Translations under genes and position numbers: made by a program
In this document: piece after piece, positions 39,245 to 51,552 of the stretch
How the letters are laid out: the number at the start of each line of letters is the position of its first letter
How positions within the stretch are numbered: the first letter of the stretch is position 1
Assembly (NCBI RefSeq): GCF_910592395.1
Contig: NC_088312.1
Coordinates: 5,766,001-5,830,000 of the forward strand
Reading direction: 5' to 3'
Origin: Lineus longissimus
Taxonomy: Eukaryota > Nemertea > Pilidiophora > Heteronemertea > Lineidae
DNA length: 64,000 nt
The notes under the pieces: generated by a model
What the model was told of the DNA's origin: nothing
What the model saw: only the letters and a program-made list of their open reading frames with translations
The model's database searches: none

Positions 39245-39960
39245 AAATACTTCCATCTAATCAGGGAGGTTATTTGAGGTACAATAGAAAGATTAGAAAG
39301 ACCTTTCATGGTGTCTCCTCTCAGGCGGTTGCTGTCTCTAGAATCAATATGATTGTGACTGTTGCATTACTGGGCACATGATCGATTAAGCCCTGCTCCT
39401 AATCAATGCATGTTAAACAACCTTTTGAAATAGTGCTGTTCAGGGAGATTAGAAAGATTAGACATATCATGGTGTATCTGATGCAGATTATGAGAGAAAA
39501 ATGGGAACAGAGTACAACCCTCTCCTGTTGGAGACGATGGAACAACCAACGCCGCTAGCTGGTTATCTGATCATGCTGTTCGTCGGAGGCACAACCTTAA
39601 AATTCCAAGGTCCTCCAACAATAAGACACCTTTTGAAAGAGTCCTGATCGAGGGAACAGGACGTTTGTCCCCCTAAGAAGAGACATGTCATGGTGTATCT
39701 CTGATGCAGATCATGAGAAAAGAAAGGCAAAGGGCACAAACATCTCTCCAGATGACTTTGTTGTGTTGTGCCCCATCCCAATCAAAGTAAGTGTAGGTAG
39801 AAGGTACAACCATGTCCCTTCCGTATTGGATGAGACATGCGACAGACCATTGGAGGAACGTTTTTTAAGAGAAAGACATAAAAATATTCCCATTGGCACT
39901 CGAACTTAGGTGTTGTATCCAACCCTGTCCCTTTAGAATTGAACGAGACATGTCACTGGC
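39245..39960. repeat. Degenerate direct repeats, spacing about 200 bp
   Basis: Blocks containing a CTTTTGAAA word, an AGGGA word, then ATGTCATGGTGTATCT and GATGCAGAT.ATGAGA recur near 39417-39500, 39630-39720 and, more weakly, 39270-39330 and 39850-39960. The repeats carry no shared frame and look like ageing tandem DNA. Confidence 0.5.
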
Positions 39961-41887
39961 GGTCCTTGAGCGACGAAAGAGGCAGAAATATGTATATTCC
40001 CCTGACATGAGAAAAACACACGTCTAAAAAACACAACCACATATATATTGTTGTTGGGTGTCCCTTGTTGGTCAGTTCTCAATGTTTTAGCCACTTGTTC
40101 ATCACTTGGCCGAGGTGTCAAATCGTAAGAAGTGTTACAGGATTGATGGCTGTTTGTTAATGGTAATAGGTCAGTAATACTCTGTCATGTTCTCTAAAGC
40201 TAAAAATCAACCATAATTGTTTCACCGGGAGCCGAATGTCAAACTGAATCCTGAACAAAGCGCAATCTCCGACCTTGGTCACTTATTTGCCCCGTGGGCG
40301 AGCTGTGAGCAGGTATAATTGATTTGGACCACGTGCCCTGCCACCGTCCCGACCACCTGTGTCCCGACATTACCGGTCCCATCCTAGCTGACAGGCGACT
40401 GATTGCGCACCATTGAAGGCTCCCACTCCGATTTCAACTTATCTCGAACCCCGCCGTCTAGAAAATCGGCCTCTATCATATTTTGAGCTAATGCGTCCAT
40501 GGATGTTCCTCACAAAATGCTCCTTTTTCCGGCGACTGCTTCACAAGCGGATGACCAAATGTTTTTAGGGACTCAGCCTCCGAAGGAAATATTTAGTTAA
40601 ATATTTTCTATCTTTTATTCGATCTTTCGTTCTTGAAAAATGGAAGGAAGGACAGTTGCATCAATCTTATTACATGTACATGTAGTTGTCGCGACGTTTC
40701 CTTTCCGATTTTGCAGTTCAGCTGCCAGCACATCAGTGCGGTGGGGGTTCGAGCGTTGTCTGAGACTGTACGTCATCATTGAGAGCCACTACCATGTTTT
40801 GAAATTCTTCAACTTTCTTAATGGATTACAAACTAAAGATATCAGGATTGAGATAGGAATATGTTGTTTTCGAAGTATCACGAATATGTCATTCAGTAAG
40901 AATACCCCTTTGTCGGTTTTGCTCAGTCTGGGTTGAAAACTTCGTCCTCAGTCAAAATATCTGTTTGAAAGTTGTCCTTAGTACAACTAGGTTTTTAGTA
41001 GTTTCAAACTTTGTATTGTGTCCGTTGTCTTTTTCAAAGTCGTAGCAAAGATATTCCTGCTATATCTACTAGGTCAGATCGTATACACACTGGATTATCT
41101 TGACAAAGAGAGTGTCCTTCTCCCTGGTACCAAATACATGAGCTGGTTGTGCTGCTATCCCTGTAATAGCTAGGTCAATCTTATAAGGGAATGATTACCT
41201 CACCAAAGATTGTGTCATTGTCCCTGTTACCCCTAGATACAGAGACATGTCGGAGAGAAGTCGTAGCAAAGATACTCTGTGTGCTGCAGTCGCAACCTTT
41301 GTCTTTGGAGACCATGACTGCCTTTGAAATTGCTCAGGTGTAGCGGTGATGGTCACCAAGACACTAGTTGTGACAAAGGGCACATCAATGAAGGCAGAGA
41401 AGATGAGGGTCCTCATAGTTCCTAGGTACATAGGGAGTGTTCCGTTTCCCCAATTTCTGACCTGAATGTGTCATTGTCGTCATCTGATGAGCGAATGTGA
41501 TTTCTTGTGATATGATTCCCTGGCTTGCTCACAACGACATTCCCCATGGTAGAATATATCTTGGGATTGGCTATATCTTGTGATTGTTTTGTCCATCTGT
41601 AATGCTCCCAGGCATTCGTTGCTTTTTTACCCGAATGAGACATTCAATGACTTATTTTTCCAGCGAATGTGATTCCCTCCAGTCTCAACCAGTGTCTTCG
41701 AGGCCCGAATATATCAATACCTTGCCAGAGAATAAAACAAAATCCCGAAGACACTGGCTGTGACAAACAGCACTCACCTATGTCATAAAAAAAAAGTGAA
41801 TTGTCAATCTAATGATCACTGCCATGCCATGTGCTGGGCCATTTTTATAGGATGTCTCCTATTGTGATCTGGCGGACTTGCACGTTG

Positions 41888-41925
41888 GAGCAGAAAGCCG
41901 AGACGGCTCTTGGCCGTTTCTGCTC
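41888..41925. repeat. Short palindrome
   Basis: GAGCAGAAA at the left and TTTCTGCTC at the right are perfect 9-base arms around a GC-rich core that can itself partly pair (GCCGAG / GGCTC). Function unknown. Confidence 0.55.
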
Positions 41926-43469
41926 AGAAAATGGACCCGCCCTACAGTGAGGGAGAAAAGTGAAAAATCTCTCAAAACTAAAAAACGTGGTCATTGCAGC
42001 CTTTATCTTCAAAGATAATGTAAAGTTTTTTCTGTAAGATTGTTAGTTTAAGGACTATGAATTGCCCGGTTTGTGAAGCCTAACACGTATTTGAGGATTG
42101 ATTTGATGACCGACACCCCGCAAAAAATGTTTTGAACGAGTCCGTAATATTTCGTGATATTTCGGGTAATTTCGGCGCCCGTTTCAACCATGATGGAAGC
42201 CCCGTATCTGCAGACGATGGACATTTCGCAAATTTTGATATTTTGTGGTTAATTTTTGTCCTCAAAGACAGCTTTTTTTGAGTAAGTAAGAGAAAGGTTA
42301 TGTCCAATTTCTTCTTTATGATCTCGTGATCATGTGGATTGCATTTACTTTGATTTAAGTCAACGTGTTCACTTGTTTGCCGTTGGAGAAGTTGGCGGGA
42401 TGTTTTGCGCAAAATTTGGCAATGCGCAAAATGGCTTCAATGCATCGAGAAAATCAGTCGCGAAAACCGATCAAAATCCGTCAACATCCTTGTCAATAAG
42501 CATCAATAATACTACTTTTTGAGTTCTATGTGAAATTCTACTTTTCTAGAAACAAATATTGTGAAAAAATATGTGTGCGATGGAAGGGATTTTGAACACG
42601 GAAATTGTAAACAGAACCTCGTGGACGCTGTGTTCAGGATAGGAGAATACATTGCTTCGCATGCTTTGATGCACACTCGTGATTATTTGTAAACAATGAA
42701 CACGAATTAGACTACTGTTTGCCTGCATGAAACTTAAAAACTAGTGAACAGAACTTGTTATTCGTCATTATAAGTCTTTCTTTTTGGTTTTTAGGTTGAA
42801 TTCGGGGATTTACAATGTCCCCACTTCATGACTTTGTTTTTCATGAATTTGTCCGAGGAATTGGTGAATTGATTGAGTAAACAGTGCAGAAATTGACAGC
42901 AGAATGGCCTTTGGTGAGTTATTAGAATCCGCATTTCTGTTGTTTTCTGTTTTTCGGTCCATTTTGAGGCGAAGAAGTTGATGGCATGTAACCTTGAATA
43001 GCGCAGGCACCCTGCGAAAATGAATTTCGGCCATTTTGAAGCAACCCTTTTCACAGGAAAGGTTTGTTTACCATTGCATAAAAGTAAAAATATACAAGCT
43101 TATTCGGGCAATTTGAAGTTGTCCATGCCTTTCAATGTTCATGATATTTTGAAAGCTTTTGGTGATGATTTGATTTAAAACATGACTTTTATGTCATGGT
43201 AGACTTATGCTGCCTGTGAAAAGATGGCCGAAATTTTTTTGCATATGGTCTATTGGTTGATTCCTTTGATTTTGAGGTAGAAATCACAAGACTGATTTGT
43301 CCCAAGCGTTTTAAATAAATCTTTGGTCATTGACATCAAGCAGGTTTACTGGGCCATATTCAACTTTTTGGGGGGGGGGGGGGGCAGTATCCCTTGCTTT
43401 GGCTGGACTCTGGCTGTTACTCTGTGATCTGTTGGAGCCAATTTTATTGTCCTTGTAATCAACAAAATT

Positions 43470-44145
43470 GTTTATTTCTGCAGGATCAACATTGAAGACG
43501 AACATGCGAAAACAGGGTTGAAAAGAACAACTGGCCAGGATGGTTGCGCCAAGCTGCACTGTGGACAACTGTTTGGGGAGAAAAGGGAGCCAGGCATCTC
43601 TGGAAGGGTATTACAAAGTTAAGCATTGAAAACTCCGTGAACTTAGCAGTATGTGAATGTCTTCACCCAAGTTTATGGACAGACCATGCTCCTCATCCAT
43701 TGTGGAACATAAGGCCACAATGCATCTTCATTTCTTTTGGTCTTCTCCCGACTGAAAGAAAGGCCCATCTTTCCCAATGTGGCCGTTATCCTTCTTACTT
43801 GTGGTTCTTAAGCAGGCAAGATTTCTTTGCTCTGCTTCACCGATGGTCCTGTGGATGATGCCGCACTCTATTCAAAAGACCAATGTCTGGTGTAGGTAAT
43901 AAACATGTAAGATGTTTCAGGAGTCACAACCTTAAGGGAATTTATATCTTCAACTCTCCCAATCCTGGACTGGGTCTTGTTTAGCAACCATGAATGTAAG
44001 ACGTTTCAGGAGTCACAACCTTGAGGGAATTTGTGTCTTCACCTGTCATAATCTTGGTCTGAATGTTTATCTTCTACACGTCCAAATTTGGCTTTGCAAT
44101 TTAAATTAAATTTGTCTTCTGCAGGATCATGATTGAAGACTGGTT
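43470..44145. repeat. Direct repeats around 43.5 and 44.1 kb
   Basis: The word TTCTGCAGGATCA..ATTGAAGAC occurs at about 43475 and again at about 44117. Between them, a 49-base block (43905-43953) is repeated at 43994-44042 with period 89 and near identity (ATGTAAGA.GTTTCAGGAG at its start). This is nested tandem duplication without coding content. Confidence 0.6.
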
Positions 44146-47100
44146 CCCTACATGCATGAGCATGGTGAAAAACAAGGACATAGGCTTGAATAGTGGCCCG
44201 AGATGTTAAGAGTGGACGACTGTCTGTAAAGTAAAGAGGTTCTCGGTAGTTATAATTTGTATATTGGTGCTCACAGAAAACTTGTTCACCTTCATGATGA
44301 ATAGAACATATGTCTTCACCTTTGACATGTCCCAATACGAAAATGAAAATATTGAGTTCATAACTTAGCTTCAATTAGGACACTCTTCTTAACACGCGAT
44401 TTGTGATGTAATGTGAGAGGAAACTATGGTGTCCCCGAAAGAAACTTCTGCTTTCAACGTGGCCTATATCAGCTGCACCACCTTAAAATGATCAGATGGT
44501 TAGAATTGGTCAGCTTAAGGCAACATGCTTCAGCGTGATGTCAAAGAATCTTGTGTGATAGTCTTCAAATACCTTTGTGACAATTCAATGTTTCGAATTC
44601 TTTTTCAGCCTATTTCAAGATCAGGGGCATGGATGTAACCGAGGTTGTCCAAGAGAGACCCGGCATCATATTACTGTAGGAAAAGACGACACGGTTTGGT
44701 TACATGGCTAAGTATCCACTGACAAACTGTCAAAAAGGGGTTGGCGACTGGTGTGCCTCCCAGCTCCCCTTTAAATATACAGCTTGAAATGATTCCTTGC
44801 CTGTGATCTGAGGCAAAGAGAGAGCTGCTGAAACAGATGCCAGTCATTGGACCTGTGACATTGATGGATGCCTGCACAGGAACAAAAATTTGCGATTGGC
44901 CAATTTAAGGACAACCAAAAGTTGACACCATATTGCATTTACAGGAATTGACAACATCACAATAGGCCACTGAGGGCGAGGACGAGTCTGTGACAGGATG
45001 CCTTGCCACATATCTACAAGGTAGCTGCCTCACTTAGGCAAATGTGCTGTGATGAGAAGAGCCACTGGATGAAAGGATGAATGCGACCAAGATGTCAAAG
45101 TTGGAGAAAGTTTATGACTGTGTAATGGCTTACTGATTTGTGATAGGTCTATTTCTGTTTCAGCATGGTTTCATGATCTGAGGACAGGGACAAAACAAGA
45201 GGGGCCTGGTGAAACCATCGCTTAGCAATGATGCACTTCGAACCTCACATTTGGAACATCTGCTTTGAACGAGACCTAGGTTCGCACCAATATTTAAAAA
45301 AAAATTCCCCCACCAATATTGTCAACGCCACCAGCAAGAGTGTTTTTAAAAGATTAAAAATTGGGTTTTTGACAAGGGTGATATTTCCTTGCAGTTAATA
45401 GAATTTGATGTTGTATCACACTGGCCGAGGGTTAATCTTTAGAAATTGAAAACTTCGGGAGGGGAGGATAAACAATTCAAGAGGTCAGAGAAAAAGGAAA
45501 TCACACCAAGAATTGTCAATAACTGGTTACAAATTTATGCGTTCTAATTGTTGAATTATTTTTCAGCCTGCATTGTTTCGAGAAAGATGAGATGGGGAGA
45601 TGCACCATATTTTGAGAAACATGGGTCCATTACATCAAGGTCTATGCATAACCCATGTGCACAACCGCACAGATCTTGATCAAAGAGGGAATCAGTAAAC
45701 TTTTGACGGCGCTAATATTTCTGGTAAGAAAAGTGGTCTCCATTTTCCTATGCTGGTTGGAAAGCTGTTAAAAGCATTTGAGTATCTTGTCCTTCATTTG
45801 GTCAAGAGTAGTGGGTTCTTATAGGCTCGTGCTGACTTTCTCTCCTTTTCAATTAATCCGAGTAAAATTTCACGAACAGTATGATAAAATAATACTATGG
45901 TACTTGTTGCTAAAACAGCTTCTTTTTTGCCCAGTGTCTTCTTTGGCAGATGATTTAATCTACGTGTGGAAAAGCCAGTAGACCGTTCCATGTCATTGTT
46001 TATTTGTGTAAATTGTGGTCCTTTCCAGCTCCTCCATCTGATGGCAAAGACTGGAAAAGAGAACAGCTACCGCACCATCGTCCCCCTGGTAATCAAGCCA
46101 AGATCAGTCCACATGCTGAGGGTTGCCATTACCAACACCACTAACAAGATTTCACTGATCATGTGACCGCAGCAAAATCTGACTGGAGAAAAATGATGAA
46201 GGAATCTACAATGTCGTTGCAAGAACAAGCAATCTTAAGAATACAAGGTTTGTATGCCATGTGAATCTGTGCATGATAGATTAAACAGTAGCCTATCAGA
46301 AAGAAAGCACGTATGTCCAGAATGACGAGAATAATAAGTCAAAAAGTTTATAATATGATTTTAGTCATAGCACTCAGGTCAAGTGTTGTCCTATTGTGTT
46401 CCTATAACAGAAAACTTCACATTCTGAATAGTTGTTAGTCTGTAGTGCTAGCAAGTTCCTGGCGGATAAGGTTCGAGAGAGAACTGCGATCATCGTACGA
46501 TGATGTCCTTGTGCATTTGACAACCCCCTCTTAGTAAGCCGGAGGCCTTTCATGGTGGCTATTACTAAAAACTCTGTCTTTGTAGAAGAAATCGTCAAAA
46601 TCAAATGAACTATTGTCGGATTTTCAGCACCTCAACGTGAAAACCACTGGTAATTGAGGCTGGTAAAGTGCTGTGACATCTCACGTAAACAAGCTGGGTT
46701 ATAGACAAGGATCATGTCAACTAAGAGTTGCAAGTTCAAATGTCTTTGTCTCCGAAGAACTGTGCATTTCATATGGATCAGCTGAACACGATAGGGCCCC
46801 TTCCATTTGGAGTGGAAAAGACGTCTATCATCTATGGTTTGTACATGATCAAGGGTGTCCACAGTTTCTTTGCTGGGATAATGGAAAGCAGTAGAATTCA
46901 AGGATGGTGTGACAGCATTTCCAGTCCTTGCCAAAGATCTTAAGTTTGATGATATCATCCCATCATATATTGCAATTTCCACAATTATTTAATTGTCATC
47001 TTTTAGTGGCTCTCTTTAATTAAAAGTTTAAGAATGAATAGTAGAGCATATTTGACAAGACCGGCCAATTTGGATACAAGTCATTGTCCCTAATCGAGAG

Positions 47101-47541
47101 AGGCTCTAGTGATTCATCAATCCTGTATAGACCACTTGGCTTTACAGCGTACTTGGGTTAAACGTGGCCGTGGGAAACGCCACAGTTAAATGAGTGCAAG
47201 AGGAGATCATTGAAATCACTTGACAGAAAACTGTGCTGAACATCTTTTTCTTTTACTCAAATTCAGTCCTTATCATTATTTCAGCTTTGATTTACGCGTT
47301 ACATCCTCAGATGATACAGAACATGCAAGACATGGAGAATGTCAAGAAGAACTGTGTAGCACCGAAAATACCTGAAGACTGACTTTTTCAGCTAAGAATG
47401 ACTTTGTAATTGTCAATCAAAAGGTTTAGATGTTATACTTAAATTGCTCAGGACTATGGCTTACTCTTAAGGTAGCCTTGAAAACATTTCATCCTGGATG
47501 CAGAGAAAGACTGTATAGTTGGATTACTTGTTAATTAGTTT

Positions 47542-49259
47542 GAGTGTTAGTTTTCACTGGTGAAGGATACAGACACAGATGAGAATCGGCAGTGAAGCCA
47601 CTGAAGGTCCTTCTCAAGCAAGGAACCAATGTCTTGGTATTGCAGCCATTGTAGCTTAAGTAGTGTAGTGACCTAGATGTAGTTTTTTCCAGTTATTAAA
47701 ATCCATGGGGTTAGTCGCATTTAACCTCGAGACTGTTGGACTCGGTCCACTGAATGTGATAAAATCATCATAGTTGAATGTCTAGTTCTGCCAATTATTT
47801 TGGAATTCGGTGAGGGGTGAAAACTATATTTCTTTTAAAAAATACTGTAAATGAGGTGTTTTACCTAAATTGGAATGCTATGTAGCAAAGAATGCTAGGT
47901 AGCAAAGAAAAGTACTCAGAAAGTCCTTTCAGAAGATATATAATGCAAGTAGCTTTGATGATTGATTGATTTTTTTTTAATTGTTGAAAATAGTGTTTTT
48001 GAAGAAAAATCACATCCTGGTATTGCGACAGAAAAAATAATGCGATCTCAAAGAGTTAAAATCCATTGGGTTAGTCGCAATAACCTTGAGTCTGTTGGAC
48101 TAGGTCCACTGAACTTGATAAATAATCGACACTGATTTACAAATGAAATGAAGAGTCTGCATTTTGGTGTAACTCCATATAACTGTCAGGTGATTTCGCT
48201 CTGAACTTGTGACACTTTGATCGGTCTGAAATAATCATTATCCCACCCCTCTGGGAAAAATTTGCAGCCAGATTGCACCATTTCCTGTTACCGTCTGAGA
48301 GATGGCGATGTCAGGGGCGCATGACGGTGGTTAAACCTATTGCGAATGGGCAGCACAATTGGGTGTAGGATATTCGGAAACCATTGCACACTCCTGAATC
48401 TGCGGTGGGTTGGTACCCCACGCTACGTAAGGAGTAGGTTGACGGGTAAGCCTTGGTCCACGTGAATGGGTCGTGCCTTAAAAATGATGAGAAGTTGCGA
48501 ATTGACGCCCTGTGAAGTGTCCTTCGACCAGCTAGTGCTAATCCGGTCACTGTCTCCAGGTCACCATGCCTCGGTCAATGAGCGGGCGAAGCACCCAATG
48601 GCTCCGTCAGGAGTACATCGTCAACTTCAGCCCGTAGTCAAACCGGTACACGCACAAATATCTTAGTTGAGAGTGGGGGACATCAGTAAAGTGCTTCTCA
48701 TCGGGGTAATACAGTACCACTGTATACAATGACCCCATTTTTTGTTGGATTCATTTCCACTGAGGAGTGGTCGATTATGAGAATTTCAGGCCAGTCTGAT
48801 TGTCACCAGTACAGAGGGCAATTATCTAATAGTTATGTGGCTTTCCCTCAAACTGTATACTCTTCCATGTCAATTGTAAATTAGTGTTGCTTGGTAGTGT
48901 TGGTTGCATTTATAAATTAGTATTGCTCGTTTTACCTCACATCTCGTGGGCAGAAAGAACAGTAGTGTTAGTTTTCACTGTTAAAGGATAAAAAGACCGA
49001 TGTGAATGAGCAGTGAAGTTCCTTCTCAAGCGAGGAACCGACGTCTTGGTATTGCAGCCACTGTAGCTTATACATGTAGTTGTTTTTAGTTTTTAACTCT
49101 TTGAAACTGTTGAACTTTGGGTAAATCAGGCACCAGTAATGTTGAGAACATCAGGCCAGTCTTGATTGTCACCAGTCCAGAGGGAAAATACCTCATAGTT
49201 ATGTGGCATTCCTTCAAACTGTTTACTCTTTTGTGTCATTTATAAATTAGCATTGCTTG
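47542..49259. repeat. Mosaic of three interleaved direct-repeat families
   Basis: Family A: 47542-47660 and 48964-49070 (TTAGTTTTCACTG ... CTTGGTATTGCAGCCA). Family B: 47696-47760 and 48056-48119 (TTAAAATCCAT.GGGTTAGTC ... GGTCCACTGAA). Family C: 48779-48892 and 49144-49259 (TCAGGCCAGTC ... ATAGTTATGTGGC). The order A-B-B-C-A-C indicates segmental duplication followed by drift; no ORF is conserved between copies. Confidence 0.7.
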
Positions 49260-50080
49260 TTTCACAACACATTCAGTGGCGTGGACTGGAGACCGTCTTA
49301 TTTGGGGATGGCCTCTGTGATTCTATTATACAATGAGGCATATAACGGAAGTTCTAGTGCTGTATGTGATTTAAGGTTGTGCATTGTTTGTATATTTAGG
49401 TATTGGAATAAATATTGTTCATTTGTGCGAGTGCCATTTGGTTTTTTGCTTTATTTTACTCTGGCATGACATAACAGGATTGGACGTGCAGAAGAGATGA
49501 AATAAGGTGAATAGGCAGAACTGCCAGAGCTTTGAAAAAAAGTGGGCAGCCGCTCAAGAATCTTGAGAGCACCTCGTGTTGTAACTTGCAATCCTTTATT
49601 ATTTATGCATAGATAGGCGTCTTCAAACTACTTCGAAGTTGGGCCTAATGCCTTTGCATGGAGTCCCAGCAGGATTAATCTCGTGAATGAATCTTTCTCT
49701 GGTGGTGCAACTGGGACAATGTTGCAACCTGTGGTTGACGCCTGTCAGTAGATTAGTTTTGGGTTGTGACATTGTCTCGGCAATGAGCAACCGTCCATAA
49801 GAGCTGAACACCAGTTGCTCTGCGTCCATTAACATTGGGCCTGTTGCACTCCAAATTGGTGTTGACCCCATCTGGGCTGGTGGTACCTACTATACTGTCT
49901 GTTGATTAATGCTGTATTGAGCGACACCGTAATCTCCATTTGCCTCTGTACTCCGAAGATGTGAGAAAAAGGCACATCCTTATGAAGTACAATTGATAGG
50001 CAGTGGTTCCACACAGGGGGGTTTAATTGTGCAAGAAAAATGGTATATCCATTTCCAAAGGCAGACATTTTTCAAAAATG

Positions 50081-50254
50081 AAATATTCCCAGGGTCGGAG
50101 CCAAATGGGATGAGAGGGTTAAAGGAAACCTTGCTCCTAGGAAAAAGTGAAAAATGTCTTTATACATTACACCTGCAATTCATTTTTGGATCCTGGGTAC
50201 AAGGTGGTTTATTAACCCTTGCAGCCCATTTGGCTCGGACCGTGGGAATATATT
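50081..50254. mobile_element. MITE-like foldback, about 174 bp
   Basis: Arms 50081-50122 and 50212-50254 are imperfect inverted repeats: AAATATTCCC, GGTCGGAGCCAAATGGG and AGGGTTAA at the left answer TTAACCCT, CCCATTTGGCTCGGACC and GGGAATATATTT at the right. Non-coding core; a small non-autonomous element is the best reading. Confidence 0.65.
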
Positions 50255-50721
50255 TTTTTGTAGGAATTTTCATTGTTTGGGAGAGTATTTAACCTTTATG
50301 GCGATATTTGCCCCCTTCAACCTCTGGCTAAAAAGCATTGACACAGTCTTGCATACTAGCCTCTGCCCATTTTGCAGAGTAGTAATGACCACAGGCTTGG
50401 TCGGGAGAGATCACAATCTTGCAGCACCAGAATATGTGTCATTGGGATGGCAGTGGTGATAGTACTATGCAAAACGAATTATTTAATTCGTCACGGAACT
50501 AATGACAGTTCAAGTTGTCTCGGATCTGTCCTGTCAATTTCAGGCAGAGGTGCACTAACAAGTCTCCTAGTCCTACAAACTCAAATCAAGCGCAAGCTGA
50601 TACTGTCAAGTAGCTTAGTGGTTTTTGTCTAAGAGAGGTCCTAGCTTCCAGTCTGTTGTCACAATCGCCTATTTCTCAAAGCTGAAGTTATGGCCTGAAA
50701 AAGTAGTCAAAGGACATGCTT

Positions 50722-50958
50722 AATTTCATAGTAAATTGGCGAAGGGGACAGTGGTGCTGTCTAGCGGTAAAAAGTGGAACTGAACGTTTTGGGTAAAGAT
50801 TTCAGTTCTTCATTCTGCCGCGAGACAGCGCCACGCTCAATTTCACAGTAAATTGGCGAAGGCGCCTGTCATGCTCTCTAGCGGTAAAAAGTGGAACTGA
50901 ACTTTTTCGGCAAAGATATCAGTTCTTCATTCTGCCGCGAGACAGCGCCACCGTCGCC
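50722..50958. repeat. Tandem pair of 117-bp palindromic units
   Basis: Two copies, 50722-50838 and 50839-50955, are near identical over most of their length. Each is itself a long imperfect hairpin: GGTGCTGTCTAGCGG ... GGAACTGAA pairs with TTCAGTTC ... CCGCGAGACAGCGCC across a 16-base loop (arms 50752-50784 and 50801-50833 in the first copy). It could be a foldback element that duplicated in place, or a hairpin RNA source. Confidence 0.75.
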
Positions 50959-51039
50959 TACGCTTATTTGACAGAGTGCGGGAAATTGATTACCTTTCCA
51001 TCAATTAATGACTTTTTGAGCAATTATTTATCATCCTTT

Positions 51040-51045
51040 TTTATT
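51040..51045 (-). terminator. Candidate polyadenylation signal of UTP20
   Basis: AATAAA on the minus strand about 510 bases past the UTP20 stop codon; the nearest good match seen. Confidence 0.4.
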
Positions 51046-51552
51046 CTAATTCTTACAGTCAGTTGTAAGCAACATCTTATGAAATAGAACCCCCCCCCCA
51101 AAGAATATTGCTTGTAAGTCTTATCTCATACGAGATTAATTCAACTAACATACATGATTATCTGCTTTGCCCTCAAACACGGCAACCAAAGAATGTAATG
51201 CAGTGACAACATTGAGATGTCCTTATATTCAGATGAATTTGCAAATCAAATTGTCTGAGGAACAAGCTATTGGGAGATTATACCATGAGCAGATATAGAA
51301 ACGGGAGTCCTGATACTTTGCAAGCCCAATGTATGGGCAATTAAGGGGGGCTGCATCTCCTGAATAGTTTGTAAATTCTTTCAGCAACTAGGGCCTACTA
51401 GTACTCTATTTCCATTACAACACAAGCAAATTTTGAAATGAAATGTCAATATCCTAGAAAAATCCTAATGTCTTTCCATGATGGTCATTCATTTGTTATT
51501 GAAATATCCTTAAAAACACACCAGTGAAGTCCTGAAGTTATAAATGTCTCTG

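Larger units (their letters stand above)
38961..51039. other. 12-kb gene-poor, repeat-rich interval
   Basis: I found no spliced gene, conserved domain or RNA gene. Open frames are short (at most about 115 codons) and overlap on both strands. The interval is filled with degenerate direct repeats (about 39.2-39.9, 41.0-41.8, 43.4-44.2 and 47.5-49.3 kb), palindromic elements (41888-41925, 50081-50254, 50722-50958) and a poly-G run at about 43371-43384. A long non-coding RNA or a lineage-specific gene with tiny exons cannot be excluded. Confidence 0.5.

Noticed and set aside
43371-43384. Poly-G run as a G-quadruplex regulatory element
   Set aside because: A single homopolymer run without other nearby G tracts; more likely slippage or an assembly-sensitive site.
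44039-44374. 111-codon minus-strand ORF in the gene-poor interval
   Set aside because: Overlaps the direct repeats; the other repeat copy does not keep the same frame, so it is not conserved as protein.
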